DNA of 64,000 bases from Calycina herbarum (Eukaryota > Ascomycota > Leotiomycetes > Helotiales > Pezizellaceae): assembly GCA_001414485.1 (NCBI GenBank), contig LLEY01000077.1:186001-250000 (forward strand), in the 5' to 3' direction. The notes under the pieces were generated by a model. It was not told the DNA's origin, searched no databases, and saw only the letters and a list, made by a program, of their open reading frames with translations. Made by a program: the position numbers and the translations under genes. Every line of letters starts with the position of its first letter. The first letter of the stretch is position 1. Positions 1 to 13,008 of this stretch are shown here, piece by piece.

Positions 1-2356
1 CTTATTTGTTAAAAGTATTTAGTAAGAACTAGGAAAAAGGATGGTTCTAGACTAGAGAAGTATATAAGAACTCAGTTTTAAAAGATAGCTAGATAACAAG
101 CAAACCAGCTAAAACAACCGCTTATAGTATTCTATTCACCTAACCACCACAGTACCAAGTATTTTTCTCCATGGTGAATTTTGAAAAGATTACCCCGACT
201 CTTCTCTGGTATGTTCTTTGGTATTCTACCTACATTTTGCCGTTTTCTTAAAGAAGACTTTTTAACTAACTATGAGCGAGCTACCTACTTCTGATATTTG
301 AATTGAATTCTATCTGAATAAGTGAAGTACAACCAACCCCCTCATATATCTCATCTGAAAGTAAATATAAATCGATAGTATCTCTCAAAACGATAGCAAG
401 ACTCTTCTAAATTCTACTCAACGTTCTTGATTGCCGAATGACCTCTTAAGTAGAGCGTAAATTACATGATGTCTGGAAGTCTAGATAGCTAATAGTATTT
501 GTAGGAGATTTAGGTGCTCGGGAACAAGAACCATACATTGCTTTGGTGAGGCTTGTAGATGTCTGCAGACCACTTTCAACTAAGAATCTAGAGTATTGAA
601 TCTTCTGACACCTTCTATCTCGGGTTAGTTAGTAAATGAAGTGTCAAAATGAAACATAACAGCCTGAGCTAAAACTAAGCCTTGAAGTGAATAAGATAAT
701 AAGTAAACCTAGCAGGCAGGCACGTGGTAGGTAATCCAGCAGCCCATCAAGTTCGCCCAATCAACATACCATACTAACTCCAGCTAGCTTCACGATATAA
801 ATTCCACCTCTACCAATTCTTTGAAGACAAGTGTTGTCCTGCACAATGACACCAAGGAAAAATCGTGCCCCCGCCCTCTGCTGTTGGCGCGTGAGTTGCC
901 TGAGTGATATCCCAACAGCTCTTAAGCTGTCCATATCTTTCAAGGATAAAAGTCCCTAGTCCTAGACCTCTAAGTTTCATCCGAAAACCACTTTCTTCTT
1001 GACAGCACCTTTAAACTCGATGATATATACCAAATTGACAACATAAAAGCTCTTACAAACCCAAATCGCTATTTTTGATACCCATGGATTTGAAGACTAC
1101 TCCTCCAGTAACCAAATAACTGGAAACGTCGCGATAGTAAGTTTCTCTTGGAAGCTCTGAATAGATGCTTGAAAGCAAGAAGCCTGAACAAACAAATGGC
1201 ATCTTTGAATCTCTTTAGCCTATTTTTACTCGATATATAACCTTGCGTAAGTTTAGGTGAATGATGATGACGGTCCAAGATTTGAAAGCTATCTAGAAGT
1301 GAATAACACACGACTTATTTTCTTCACCTCCTCTCTCTACACTCCTATCCCAAGTCCGCCAAGTCTACATAAACCCCTCAATCTTTCTTTCCCCTTCCCA
1401 GCAAGAGCTCGACAACAAGATATGGACGAAGCAGACGACATCCCCCTATTTCCCTTCCACCGTCAAATCAATCCCCGGAGTTCAAAAGGCATGAACCTTA
1501 TTCACAACTTTTACAAACCAGAGAGACGTCGGTGGCCACACAATATTTTCATGAATCCAAATCGCTTGTAGGGAATCTCGTGGTGTTCTTGCTACCCACT
1601 ACTCATGCCTGAAATGTGAAGTAGTGCACTCGATCCTAAGTTCCAACTCCATTTCCAAATAGTAAATAAACACTTGAAATTTTCACCTGAGCAAAACAAA
1701 AAATTAAACTCGACAATGTCTTGTAAAAGGACGATAAGCGGGAAATCGACAATAATAAACCCTCTGACCCTCTCCAAATTTTCACAGACTCTCCTCCATA
1801 CATACAAGACAAGACCTCTTATCCCGAAAAAAAGAAAATCAAGTTCCTAGTGGCACGCCAAGGAGAGACTACTTGTAAAAGACTTGGGTGCCTCAGAAGG
1901 AGGATCAATTCAAAAGATTTTCGACTGTTTACCAGTTACCTTCTGTCAGAGAACCTGTCAACCTGATATTTAACCATAACTCGCGACGCCTAGTGACAAC
2001 GATCCAGCGTCGGTGAATGGAGAGTATCAGAGTGCAAGTAAGCTTGGATGAGGGGTAGAAGTGAATAATGACAAGCGGAAGTAAGAACTTGATTCAGACT
2101 ATCATATCACTTGAAGTAGGAAGTGACCAAATCAGTAGTAAGTAGTCTAGGGATATAAACATTAGTTCCCTTGAACTCTACTCATCTACACCTCGATCAA
2201 TGCACCCTTAATGTTACACCCACAAATTCGCTTTTCTAGCCAGCACGTCTTCATCCCCTCCACCTTCCTCTCACAACTCAAAAGCTATTCATACAAACCA
2301 CCCCATCCCCTTTCCCCTTCCAGTCTCCCCTCCTCCCTCCTCCCATCCATTCCCAA
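1..2356. other. Gene-free region, AT-rich
   Basis: I see no credible gene. Open frames here are short and mostly lack an ATG in a good context; the best ATG (1422, 49 codons) shows no recognisable motif. Read on the minus strand, about 1600-1860 resembles the degenerate repeat units at 9.1-12.1 kb, sharing a TTATTGTCGATTT core and a CTCAGGTGAAAATTT-type segment. The last 150 bases are probably the 3' untranslated region of the TMEM135-like gene. Confidence 0.5.
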
Positions 2357-4310
2357 TCACTGAACCAAAACACTCCTCAAAACCTTCCCAAAAACCCCCC
2401 TCACCCTCTCCGGCCTCTCCCCAACACAAGTAAAAACAACCGCAACACTAAACGCGAACACCATCTTCTCTCTCCCCCTCTTCTCCCACTCATACCTCCT
2501 GGGGAACAGTGTAGCCAAAGCTCTCGGCACCACAAAAAGCCCCAACTCCTTCTGTCTCCCCGGGTTCTCGAGTAAAACACTCCATCCACAAAAGGCACAG
2601 CCGGATGCGATACATATCCCGGAATCGAGTTGTTGGTAGGTGGAGATAGAGGGAGTGGTTTTGCTGGATAGGAGGGGGAGGAGGGAAGGACCGAGACGGG
2701 TTCGCGCCAAGCAGATGCCGTAGTAGAAGAGTGAGATGAAGGAGCCTAGGAAGGTTGAGGAGCGGAGGGAGGAGAGGAGAGCTTTTAGGATGGCTTTGCG
2801 ATTTGGGTTTCTGAGGGCGAGGAGGAGATTGAGAGGGAGGTACGTTGAGAATGCCCAAGCGAAGGATCTCAACCATCGTGATAAAGCGTGGTATTCACAT
2901 GATTTTCCAGAACCCATATGTATCAACTCACACGGATAGGGAATACTCTTCACAGGATCCCCGTATTCGAGAGGGAGGCTATAGTCTGCAGCCATGCCTT
3001 CGAGAAGGGATGCTTGTCCCGTTTCGAGGCCGTATTTGATTTCCCCGAATCGCGTGCGTTGGAGGGCGAGGATGAGACGGTGGTCTACTTGGGCGGCGGT
3101 TTTGATCCATTTGTTGTAGGAGCGGGGGAGGCGGGAGGGGGCGTAGATGAATGCCCACATTATTAATGCACAACTCGATGCGAAAACTGCCGGGTCTGCT
3201 AGGGAGGAGATTAATTTCTCGAGCTGGGATGTATCAGCATTTCTCTCTTTCTCTCTCTTTCTCTTGCTCAATTGGTTAGAACTACCTTGACTTGTTTCCC
3301 TGATGCTTTTTGGCGTGTTTTTCTTTGGGACCAGAGTTCGCCTACTATCACATCTATGGCTCGCGTTACTGCGAAGAGGGTTAAGTCCATGGTTCGACCT
3401 GCGAATTGGACTGGTCTTTGAATAATCCCCGTCGAGGTTTCTTCGGGGATGTAGTCGACGAAAGCATCACTCTTTTTGGTTTGGAGGAGGCTGAGACTGA
3501 AGTAGGCTGCGATGAAAGTTGAGAGCCATCGTGTCAGTCTGTGAAAGGTTAGTAAGTAATAGCTTATCCAAATGAAATACAAATTATGAGTTTTTTTGAG
3601 TCAAGAATATGAATAGTCTTGTCTGGTAGTCAAAAATGTAAGAGGTTCATTGCTCTCTCTCAGGTACTCACTCCAGCAAGCATTGTGCGAAATAGTCTAG
3701 GTTTATACAAGAAGGCTTGGGAGAATTAGAAGCTCGATTTCTTAAAATTTTCTGAACCTTTCCGATGCAATTATTCGAGAAAATCTCGCACAGCAAGAAG
3801 GGTGCCGGAGAACAATGGCCAAACTTCTTACCCCAAACTCAAGGTGGGCTGAAATTGGGCTGAGAGAAAAAGAAGATAGTGACCTACCTCAGCCTAACAA
3901 CCGAAGACCTCGAAGATGCCAAAATCGCAATCAACCCCTGTATTGGAACCTAAAACCCAGTTAGCCACATGGATCCACCACTTGGAACTCCAAGGAAGTA
4001 AATCACATGCCTGCAAGAAAGTCGACCCCCCAACAAGCGCCGCACAAAACGTAGGAAACCGCTGCACCTCAAGTCCCCCCCTCAAGATACCCAGTAAAGA
4101 AGACAAGAACGCGCCATCCTCGCGTTTCCCCTCGACATTCTTCTTCCTCCGACTCAAATACGTTAGTAAAAGAGTGAGTACCCTTGGAGTTGTACTTGAT
4201 AAATAGCCCAGGAAGTAAGCTCGTAGTACTGGGCGGAGGATTAGTGGTATTGCATGTCCACCGGGATTTATTCTCAAGGTCTGGCGGGCGGAGGTTGTCC
4301 TGATGGCCAT
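2357..4310 (-). CDS. TMEM135-like multi-pass membrane protein
   Basis: Four exons fit one reading frame: 4310-4011, 3937-3888, 3538-3286 and 3223-2357, giving 489 residues. Seen: an early block with FPTFCAALVGGST, then SLLQTKKSDAFVDYIP, a stretch with FASSCALIMWAFIYAP, and hydrophobic segments spread to the C-terminus; these are hallmarks I recall for the TMEM135 N-terminal family. Human TMEM135 is linked to peroxisomes, mitochondrial dynamics and lipid storage; the fungal role is little known. Intron 1 appears to be GC-AG (CAG|GCATGT), because an in-frame TAG blocks read-through, and the 50-nt second exon joins both sides in frame. Intron 2 has a TTACTAACC branch site; intron 3 (62 nt) has CTGAT. 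The ATG at 4310 is the only good start. The family call is firm; the GC-AG junction is inferred. Confidence 0.82.
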
Positions 4311-6517
4311 TGCAAATCAAGGAATAATGGAAGGCCACGGGAAATTCTGCGATTGCTCATTAGCAAAGGATCTACAGAATGGCAGTGTTGAAAAGGACCC
4401 TGGTTGCGATGCATATATATTGCAACATATGGAAGTGATATGTATGTACGGAGTAGTAGCTATTATACTAGGGAGTCGATTGGGCAGCGAAGACGTTTAC
4501 TTTGACTTGCAGAAGGGGGTAGCCATCTCGACCGAGGTCAGTTCCCAAGTTCCGAAAGGGGAAATGGAGGCCGGGATTTTGATGTAATTCGATGCAGGGG
4601 AAGGAAGGGAAGAACCACACCTTTTTGCGAAGAACAATGATGGAAGGGTTGTCGACCTGCAGGAGAAGAAGCAAGAATCAGAAGAGGAAAGACATTACGC
4701 GTCTTGTGTGACCAAGGGATGAGTGGTGAAATGAATGGTGAGATTGTGCGGTGAGTATTGATAATGCAGCTTGGATTTTATGGAGTGAGGCAGAGAGGAG
4801 GTTGTCAACAGGGGGGGGGGGTTGTTGGACTCCAATTCAAAATGATAAAGGCGGAGTAGGTCGTCCCTAGGGAGTCCGGGGTAAGGCGTCACAAAAGAGG
4901 GGAAAGGGGTTGCTAGTTTTTTAGACAAGGAATGGCTTGCTTTTGGTTGATGGAGAAGACGAAAAAAACGAGGAGTCTAAGATGGTAATGTGAGGCTGTG
5001 ACGGTAGTGGAGATTATTTCTTGGAGGTGGCTTGCTGGAAGGTGCTGGGCCGAGGTCTGGAAGAGCTTCCCCACATCTCACTGAAGCCAGTCCAGTCTTG
5101 CAGCTACTCAGTATGTTATCGACAGATCAACCCAAATTCTCGGAGGTACCCCTCTAATACAGTTATGTCGAAGCGGTGCAGGTTTGAGATAAAGTTACTG
5201 CTCTGTATTGTGTATTGCTTCCTCTTTAAGCAATACAGATACAGATAGCTCCCGCTCGTCATATCAAGTAGAATTTCTCCGGTATCTCTGTGTTGATTAT
5301 CTCGACCTTTTAAAGTGCCCAGCTAGGTAGGTAGGAGGCAAGCCCCTCCCTCCAAGGCTAGTTGACGGAGACTCGGGGACGCTGTCGCACAGGGTCAAAT
5401 CGGAGCTATTCTGTTGAAGGTCGATGGGTGTTGGTGCTGAAGAGAGGGCTGGCATGTGAAAAGTTGGGGGCAGACGCCGTGACTTGACTAGAAGCTCTCA
5501 CCGCAAACAATTCGTCCCGTACAGCATGGCAGCAGCAGAGCTGGAGCACACCTGACACGAGAGATCGGATCTCAGCAAGACTTTGCATCTGCATCGAGTG
5601 CGAGTGCATAGGATGGAAGCTTAGTTGACGATATGATAGTAAAAGAGTGGAGAGTGCCTACATAGTTGCTGCTACCACTCTTCCAGACCGCATTCCCAAG
5701 CTTTTTGTTGGGACTGACCTGGAACTCAAAACTCTCTCTCATCTCCCTCTTTGCTCTCGCAACAAAACAAAGATTGAGAAGCCGTCACCGTCACCGTCAC
5801 CGTCACCATCACCACGGGATCTGCACCTCCTGCGTTGTTCCTGACTCTCTCCCTTCAACCTGCCCGCCCTTCCCTTCCCTGCTCTGCACCGCAGATCGTG
5901 TCAACAGGACACCAGAAAACTTGCAACCATCACGACGCACTTAAACCGAGAACCCCTCCAGCTCTGATCACGCTTTCCCTTTCCCCACGAAAAAAAAAAA
6001 AAAGAGGATCGCCAAGAGGACGATAGCCGACTCTTTGATGCTGCAAGCTCCCGCAAGGCCTCGCCAAAACACCAAGCTCGCCGTCGATAAACCGAGCAAC
6101 GTCCATCTGCGAAACGGCCACTCAAGGTCTCGACAAACGTCGCGCTGATAAACGAGGAAGAGAGGAACAAACGTGCCCATTTGTGTAGTTAAGGCGATAC
6201 ACAATACACGCTTCCGCCACCTCTATCGTCTATGCGCGGACGAGGCATATTCCAAGTCATCGCAAAGAGACCATGAGATCCCGGGTCACACTTGCGACCA
6301 GCCCCGGATAACCAAAGAGCGAGATCATCAGTGACCATTGCTACCCACCACATCTACGAATCCTCCTCCGCCATTCCACCTCCACCTCCAACCCCGGAAG
6401 CCCTCGATACGGCATCCATGCTCGCGATCCAGCGTCCAAGTATGGGTTCGTCGAAGCCAGGGGATCTGGATATGCCTTTTGGCTGTGAGTGATACCACTT
6501 GATTCCTTGTAGCAAGA
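4311..6517. promoter_or_regulatory. Shared upstream region of two divergent genes
   Basis: This 2.2 kb region separates the start of the TMEM135-like gene (minus) from the start of the bHLH gene (plus) and must hold both promoters. The stretch from about 5640 to 6517 is pyrimidine-rich with several short open frames and is probably the long 5' leader of the bHLH transcript. A G run sits near 4810 and an A run near 5990. I see no coding sequence. Confidence 0.5.
5782..5814. repeat. CCGTCA hexanucleotide microsatellite
   Basis: About five tandem CCGTCA/CCATCA units in the presumed leader of the bHLH gene. Confidence 0.8.
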
Positions 6518-7819
6518 ATGAATATTGACTTGCCACAAGATTCTTTCGATTCTTCTTCCAACTACCCTTTTCCCTCCCCGCCCTCCGCCGCACCCGGCCC
6601 CTCATTACTAGACGATAGCGAATCCAAATACCTGGAGAGCTTTTTTGACAATGTAAACTCGGAGCATTTTGACTTTAATATGTTTACAAATGGTCCAGAT
6701 GCTACAGAATCGGGGTTTGGATGGGATGAGTTGCCACCGACTTTCATGGGGACAACATCTTCTTTTGGTCAACAGCCGCACATTAGCTCTCACGATCAAC
6801 CCGAAGTCAATTTCGATAGCCTACCTTCGCTACCTCATACGAATCACACGAATCATACGAATCCTCCTCCACCTTCTACAACATCTGCGGAAGTATTGGC
6901 AGCGGCTACGGTACTGCAAAATGGAGCAGCAGGACGATCACAAAGCTTTGCGGAAAGCTCTGTAATGCGACCGGAAATGTCACTACGACAGACAAATGGA
7001 CATGTAAGACCACAATCGATATCACAATACCCACCACCTCGAAATTACGCAACACCACACGAACCACCAAGTAACGACTATATGCGAGATAATTTCTACT
7101 CGGAGATGGTTTTCGGTAACCCGGATGGTAACCAAGCTAGACTTCGGAATGCGAATCAAAAACTCGACATACGATGGGGATCAGACGCATCATTCGGAAC
7201 ACCACAAGGCTTCATGGCCCCTCATAACCACGATACGGTGAGCGAGGTGGAAAGAGCACAGCTCCATTGCATAGACAGCGCCTTTCGAATCGAACACGAT
7301 AATCTTAGCGCCGAGAGCTCACAACCTCCCAGTCCAGTAACTGCCTTCCGGGCACCACGGACAACAGAATCAAATAGCAATCTCGCCGAAGGAGGAAACT
7401 CAAGACCTAAAAAGAGAAGGAAGAGCAAAATCCCCGACGACAGAGGAGAAGAAAATGAATCACTTACTCCACCAATCCCCGAACCTAAGAAGAGGAAAAC
7501 GGTGAAGAAAGAAAAAGATGTCGACACAGAACTCGGACATAAAAGACGGAAATCTACGGCCGCTAGTATCGCTGCTGGAAAAGCTGCACGGGAAAACCTC
7601 ACTGAAGATCAGAAACGAGAGAATCACATTCGGAGTGAACAAAAGCGACGAACGTTGATCCGGGAGGGATTTGAGGATCTCGGGGAGTTGGTACCGGGAT
7701 TGAGGGGTGGTGGATTTAGTAAGAGTGCGGTGCTTATCATGGCTGCGGATTGGCTGGAGGATTTGTTGCAGGGGAATGAGGTTTTGAAGGAGAGGTTGGA
7801 CCGGATGGAGGGAAGATAG
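6518..7819 (+). CDS. bHLH transcription factor (INO4-like class)
   Basis: Single-exon frame of 433 residues. The C-terminal 70 residues form a basic helix-loop-helix: the basic region carries NHIRSEQKRR (from residue 369), giving His370, Glu374 and Arg378, the H-E-R triplet of class B factors that read CACGTG-type E-boxes; helix 1, a loop with VPGLRGGGFSKS, and helix 2 with LIMAADWLEDLL follow. The remainder is low-complexity and rich in Ser, Pro, Asn and Gln, with basic clusters (KKRRKSK, KKRKTVKKEK, HKRRKS) before the domain that probably serve as nuclear signals. Fungal relatives are INO4-like, some annotated as GlcD-gamma. A short frame ending at 6492 (MLAIQRPS... from 6418) lies just upstream, but joining it would need a 28-nt intron, so I chose ATG 6518. 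Confidence 0.88.
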   Translation: MNIDLPQDSFDSSSNYPFPSPPSAAPGPSLLDDSESKYLESFFDNVNSEHFDFNMFTNGPDATESGFGWDELPPTFMGTTSSFGQQPHISSHDQPEVNFDSLPSLPHTNHTNHTNPPPPSTTSAEVLAAATVLQNGAAGRSQSFAESSVMRPEMSLRQTNGHVRPQSISQYPPPRNYATPHEPPSNDYMRDNFYSEMVFGNPDGNQARLRNANQKLDIRWGSDASFGTPQGFMAPHNHDTVSEVERAQLHCIDSAFRIEHDNLSAESSQPPSPVTAFRAPRTTESNSNLAEGGNSRPKKRRKSKIPDDRGEENESLTPPIPEPKKRKTVKKEKDVDTELGHKRRKSTAASIAAGKAARENLTEDQKRENHIRSEQKRRTLIREGFEDLGELVPGLRGGGFSKSAVLIMAADWLEDLLQGNEVLKERLDRMEGR

Positions 7820-9089
7820 TTTGGGTGGGGGAATGTCAAAATGGGATATGATTGATGGGATGTGGATATGGGTCTTCTTTTTCTTTTCACACGGCGAAAT
7901 GTTCATAGGAATGACGAGGGTCCGTCTGGGATTTTTGGAGTTTGGGGGATGGGGCGGTTTACTTCCATTGCGATATATGGGATTGTGGGATTCATGATGG
8001 GGGATGGCATTCTTTTTTTGGGTTTGGGGGGATATTTTGCTTCGCTGAATCGTAGCTCGATGCTTTGATATGCGCATAGTTCGGGGGGATACTTTGCTTC
8101 TTCAAATCATGGTCTCTCGAGGACTTGAGGCTATGACGTGTGGCATGGGTTTTGTTCATAAACATGGTGGGAGGCTCTTTGCGAGGATGGATGATATATG
8201 TAATTCGCTACCTATCTTTTATGTTAGATGGATGGGGTTGTTTTTGGTTCAGCGGGACTTTAGCATAAGATCTTGAGGTCTGTTAGCCGAGTGAATAAAA
8301 TACCTATCTTATCTATAGCGTGCTGTCTTTTTTAGTTTTGGTTTCTTGTGATGCAACTTGCTCACCAGCGGGCGCTCGGGGGTTGACTAAATAAAGTAGG
8401 AGGTATGGGCTGGAGAAAAGAAACAAGAGTAAGGAATTCCCCGCAAGTCGCGGCCTATGCTGGGATTGGAACTAGGATGGCGAGGTTGGTTACCTTGATG
8501 TGCTTGCCTCGCAGTCTCAGCTGCATGAATTGAATTAACCACGTAGTTTGGGTGCGGGGATCCTGGGGGTTTTTGGAGTGAGGTTCCGGAGGTTTCGCTG
8601 TCGTCGATTCTTGGGCTGCTGTCGAATTTACGGGCACTTTTCAGGTTTGTTTTGGGATTGGGATTGCTAATTCCATGGTGCTTTTGGGGCGCAGTTCTTT
8701 GGTCTTCTATGTTGGATCTGTCCCTCGTTTCAGATGGGGAGGATCTTTGATCGGGGTTCTTGCGATTCCTAAGGTTGGACGGGCGCCTGGTTTTCCCATC
8801 TTCTTGAGCTCCCTTTTGTTTTTTCGTGGTGTTGAGGGTGCGAGGAGGGCGTTATGTGGATGTGGGTGTGGGTGCGGCGCTTTTGTTGTGTTGGGTATTG
8901 GTTGGTTGGTTGCTTCACTCTTGGGAGGAAGGCTGTTGAGGTAATTGGTGATTTATTTAAGGTTTTACATGAGATTTTGTGGTGGGTGGATTAGGTGGTC
9001 TTTACTGTGGTGAGAAGTAAGTAGTAAGGGTCGGGAACGGTTGTATTCTTTTTTTTTTTGGCTGTACGTTGAGAAGGACTCTTCCACTT

Positions 9090-12000
9090 TGCCTGGCCGA
9101 AAAGAATTCGGAGATTGCGTGTTTGTCTTGGACTTGTGGGGAAAGAAGTTAAGTTTTGTACGTAGATAGAGGGTTGAAATTTTTCATGTCCTTTTTGGCG
9201 TGGGATTTATTGTTGATTTGAGATATATTGTCGTGTTTTGTTGTATTTTTTTAGGGGGGTTTGTAAATTGTGGATTTATGGTTCTTTCCGTTGGTATGAG
9301 GGTTTTAGGTTCTCTGGTTAGTTGAGTGGGTTGAAGATTTGGGGGATGGTGGATGGAATGTTGAGATATGCCGGCACGATGCTCACTCTGTGATGCTCTT
9401 GTTTTTCGTTATGGTTTCTAATTTCGCGTTAAAGTGGGGGTTTATATAGATGTCGGGGGGGGAATGGAGTAAGACTTCGTGAGATGGAAGACTTAGGTGA
9501 ATTCTTGTCTTGCTTGTTAGATGGGTTGGTTCAGGGTGGGCTTGTATATTCTGCTGGAGTTTGTCTAGCTTCTGTAGGGGGGCAGATATACAGTCCTTGT
9601 TTTCCTCACCGAGGTAGTAAGTAGTGAAGGGTAGTATATTAAAACATTAAGAGCTCGAGGTTCGTATAGGAAATGGTATTCAAAGACGTCGAGCGAGTTG
9701 AACTTGACCTTTGGGGTCATTTTGTCTTCATCACAAATGAAGCAATGGAGCTTTGCATCACTCGTGGTCAGAAGACCAACACTTTGGAAGGTTGAATGGC
9801 GAAAGAGAAGAGTTTTAGAAGAGTTGGGTAGGGGTTTTATTGTCGATTTGAGAGTTGTTGTCGAATTCCCAAGTACTGTCGATTTTTAGCTATAGCTAGA
9901 TGATTGTTGAGAAGTTATTTCAGTACCTCGCTTCTTTTCGCGTTCGTTTAATATCAGGGGGTATCTTGCGAACTGGTGAGCTCTGTTTCGACACGTGAAG
10001 CAAATCTGACGAGGATTGGCTTTCTGACGCTAAGGTCAGAACTATATATATGGACATTGGAGAGTGGTGCGCCGAAGAATGCTCATTTTTCTAGATATGT
10101 GGTGGTGGGGTTTGAGACGGATTGTTAGCGGGTAGGGGTGAAAATACTTGTCCCTCGCTGAGCCCATTCACTACGACACAGAGTATTACCTAAGAGGATT
10201 TCAGGACACGGCGTTATCCTTCTGTATGTACGCCGAGAATGACTCTTTCTCTTTGCATGACTGGAGAGAGTGAGATCAACTTCTATTATCGCCCGGGAAA
10301 TATATCAACGAGCAGTTTTTGAACACGATAGTAAAGGCCATGGGAGATAGTGATAATCCCCCTTTCCTAGTCCGATACTCAAAAAAGCCGTCATCATTCA
10401 CCAACTGCTGTGCCACTGGATACTCACGAGTTGTCTCCAAATACCAGGATCCAGGAATTGAGGTTCTTAGCCACCCTCGAATAGAGGCGCAACCCCCAAC
10501 ATCAAGCTTGGCGGATCCTTTTGGGCTAAGCAAGTACCCGGAATCTTGGTATTGTTATGCAGTTAGCAAACTCTTTTTTTTTGGGGGGGGGGCAAGAGGT
10601 ATGGAGGAAGGATATGGAAATTGCCAAGGCTCTTGTGTCCTCGAATTTAGTTTCCTTGTCGAATTTAGTGGTACTGTCGATTTTTGATTTCATTCAGGTG
10701 GGAAATTCTAGGTTTAGGGGGCGTTTGAGATGGAGTTTAGTTCTTGGAAGATAGAGGTATCTTGAAGGCTCTTAGAAAATTACGCCAGGGGGTTCATGGT
10801 GGAAGAGCGAGCAGGCAATAATATGTCGGATGGGATGTGCGTCAGACTTATCATCTTGAAGTTGAAGGAAGTGAAGGAAGGGGTTATATACACTAGAACT
10901 TGGATTTGGGATGGTGGGTAGGTTTGGTGAATTGTACTTTCGGCAGCAACTTTTAGATATTTTTAAACCTGGAGTCATCTCGGAACTTCTTTAATAGTTG
11001 AAAACCAATAAAAAGCTGCGTCGCATGTAAATTTATTCTAAAGCACACTCCTGTGAGAACACTACCAGTTAATTTAGTTTTTTTTCGGGTAGGTGAAGGA
11101 GTAGTAAGAAGTGGAGGCAAGTGGAATCTGAGGGTTTTTGTGTCGTGAATTTAGTTACTGCCGCTTTGGCATGTGCTGTATTTTTGGGATGTTCTGTTTA
11201 GGTGGATGTCAAGGGGTCTAGAGAGTGAGTGGGGGTGAAGTTTTGGACGTTAAAGATATAGGTAGTCAACGGGTGTTGGAAATCACTCTGAGCATGTGAC
11301 GGGAGGGCGAGCAGAGAACACGAACTTAGACTTGGCCTCCTCAGGTTGTCTGGTCTTCCTAAAATTGGAGGAGGGGTAGAATTCATGCTTTTGGAAAGGT
11401 ATGTAGAGTAGATGAATGGAACAGATTATTGATTTACCTGGTTTACTTTCTATCTCATTCTCCTTTCGGTATTTCTCAAGCCAAGGTTCTCCGATTTAGC
11501 CTTTGAGACTCCATTCACTACCTCTCGCGTCACGAGCCGAGATTGAATACTAGGATTCTCTGGCAGAAAGTCGTGACATTTACGCTAGTTCCCGATCTCA
11601 AGGAGATATGGTTCTCGTTGTCAGTTCTCGTTCTAAACTACCTATCTAGGTCATACACAAGAGTCTTGAAATAACACCATAATTTTTCTAATTAGAAAGG
11701 AGAGCTTGTGAACGTGGAGGAAGGTAAAGAGAATTTGAAAGTTTGAGAGTCGCCGCTTCAGGGGATGTTGCCGTTTTAGGGGTGCTGTCGAGAAGGAAGT
11801 ACTTTTCAGGTGAAGACTATTAAATTTATCGCAGGGAGTTAGAGTGGAGTTCACTTTATATTCTATATGCGGATATCTCAGAGGCTGCCAAGGTATTACT
11901 TTAGAGGCTTGTGCTGGAAAATGAGCAGGAAACATGATTATCCGTGGTAACAATGTTCTGAGTCTAGTCTTCCTAAAACGAGGAGAGATGGAGTTTATAT

Positions 12001-12170
12001 AGACTTGCTACTTGTATTGATTCTAGCTCTCTAGATGAATGAACAAGTTCACTTGCCGTATTATTCAATTTTATTCTCTTAAGAATTAACTTTAAAACTC
12101 CAGTTACTTACTTTGGATTGAAAATTCTAATATTCTGACTGACGTAATAAGGCTAAATATATGGTTTCTT
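9090..12170. repeat. Cluster of degenerate direct repeats
   Basis: Diverged units recur about every 0.5-0.9 kb (near 9.1, 9.77, 10.59, 11.08 and 11.70 kb). Shared landmarks include TTATTGTCGATTTGAG with TTGTCGAATT, a block like GGAAGAGCGAGCAGG (10801, 11299 and 11908, each differing slightly) and CTTCCTAAAA followed by a purine-rich run (11354 and 11970). No unit keeps an open frame. They could be remains of a duplicated gene or an old repeat; divergence is too high to set borders by eye. An inverted relative is at about 1600-1860. Confidence 0.45.
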
Positions 12171-12584
12171 GGTAAGAAGTGGTTTATGGACATTGTTCTC
12201 GGGATGATATCCGGAGGATGTTTTGTTCTTGTTCTGAAGAACCGAGGTGTTGTAAAGTGGGTAGAGAATCGCCTATTACTTTTTTACAAGATATTTTTAC
12301 AAGATGTGAGTATCAGTAGGTGACCTACAAATAGCCTACGAAGCAAGTTTCGTGCTGTTTATAAGTAACCCACAAATAGCTCGACTTTTTTACAAGATAT
12401 TTTCACAAAATGGGGTACTCCGTTGACTGGTAAAACCCTAAAAGATGTAGTGAAAGTGAGCTTAAAATCTAAAAATCTTACTCACTTCGAAAATCGTGTT
12501 AGTAAAGCGAGAAAGAAGAAACATCTACGTGATCTCCACTCCTATTCACAACCCTAGGTTCCTCGTATGTCTCTAATTCTCTAT

Positions 12585-13008
12585 CAGCGTATTAAATGAG
12601 TAGAATAGAGTAGAGTAGTGACTGCTACTCTACTCTACTCGAGGGATTTTATACTCAAGTAGTACTCGAGTAGTACGGACTGATTCGGACCGACTCTCCG
12701 GAGAGTCGGGCCTAAAATCGGTATATATTTATAGTACTAGAAGAGCTTAGTAAGAGTTTTCTATAAATAGTTATTAAAATTTTCTAAGGTTATTATCTTT
12801 AGAAGAGAATAGAGAGAAGAGGCGAGACTTCTTATCTAATTTTCAAGGCTTTTTAATACTAAAATCATCTCTTCTTAGCGTATATTTATATATTACTACT
12901 ATTTATAAACTACTTGAGTAGTACTTGAGTAGTTAAGAGTAGCTACTCTACTCTACTCACGACTACTCGAGTAGTACTCGAGTAGCTGAGTAGTTTGTTA
13001 ATACGCTG
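12585..13008. mobile_element. hAT-like MITE, 424 bp
   Basis: The ends are inverted repeats: CAGCGTATTAA at 12585 and its reverse complement TTAATACGCTG ending at 13008. The flanks are TTCTCTAT (12577-12584) and TTCTCTAC (13009-13016), an 8-bp target duplication with one mismatch. An 8-bp duplication and ends starting CAG(G/C)G are typical of the hAT superfamily. The subterminal parts are packed with GAGTAGTACTCGAGTAG-type palindromes in both orientations. There is no coding capacity, so it is non-autonomous. Confidence 0.8.

Noticed and set aside
1422..1571. 49-codon frame with a plausible ATG context
   Set aside because: No motif and no sign of splicing partners; too short to support.
6418..6517. 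Upstream first exon for the bHLH gene
   Set aside because: Joining it would need a 28-nt intron, below the usual fungal minimum; the ATG at 6518 gives a complete protein.
7460..8077. 205-codon minus-strand frame
   Set aside because: It is the shadow of the bHLH gene's 3' half.
8440..8560. Possible tRNA-like segment
   Set aside because: I looked for acceptor-stem pairing and a TTCGA-type T arm and found neither in proper spacing.
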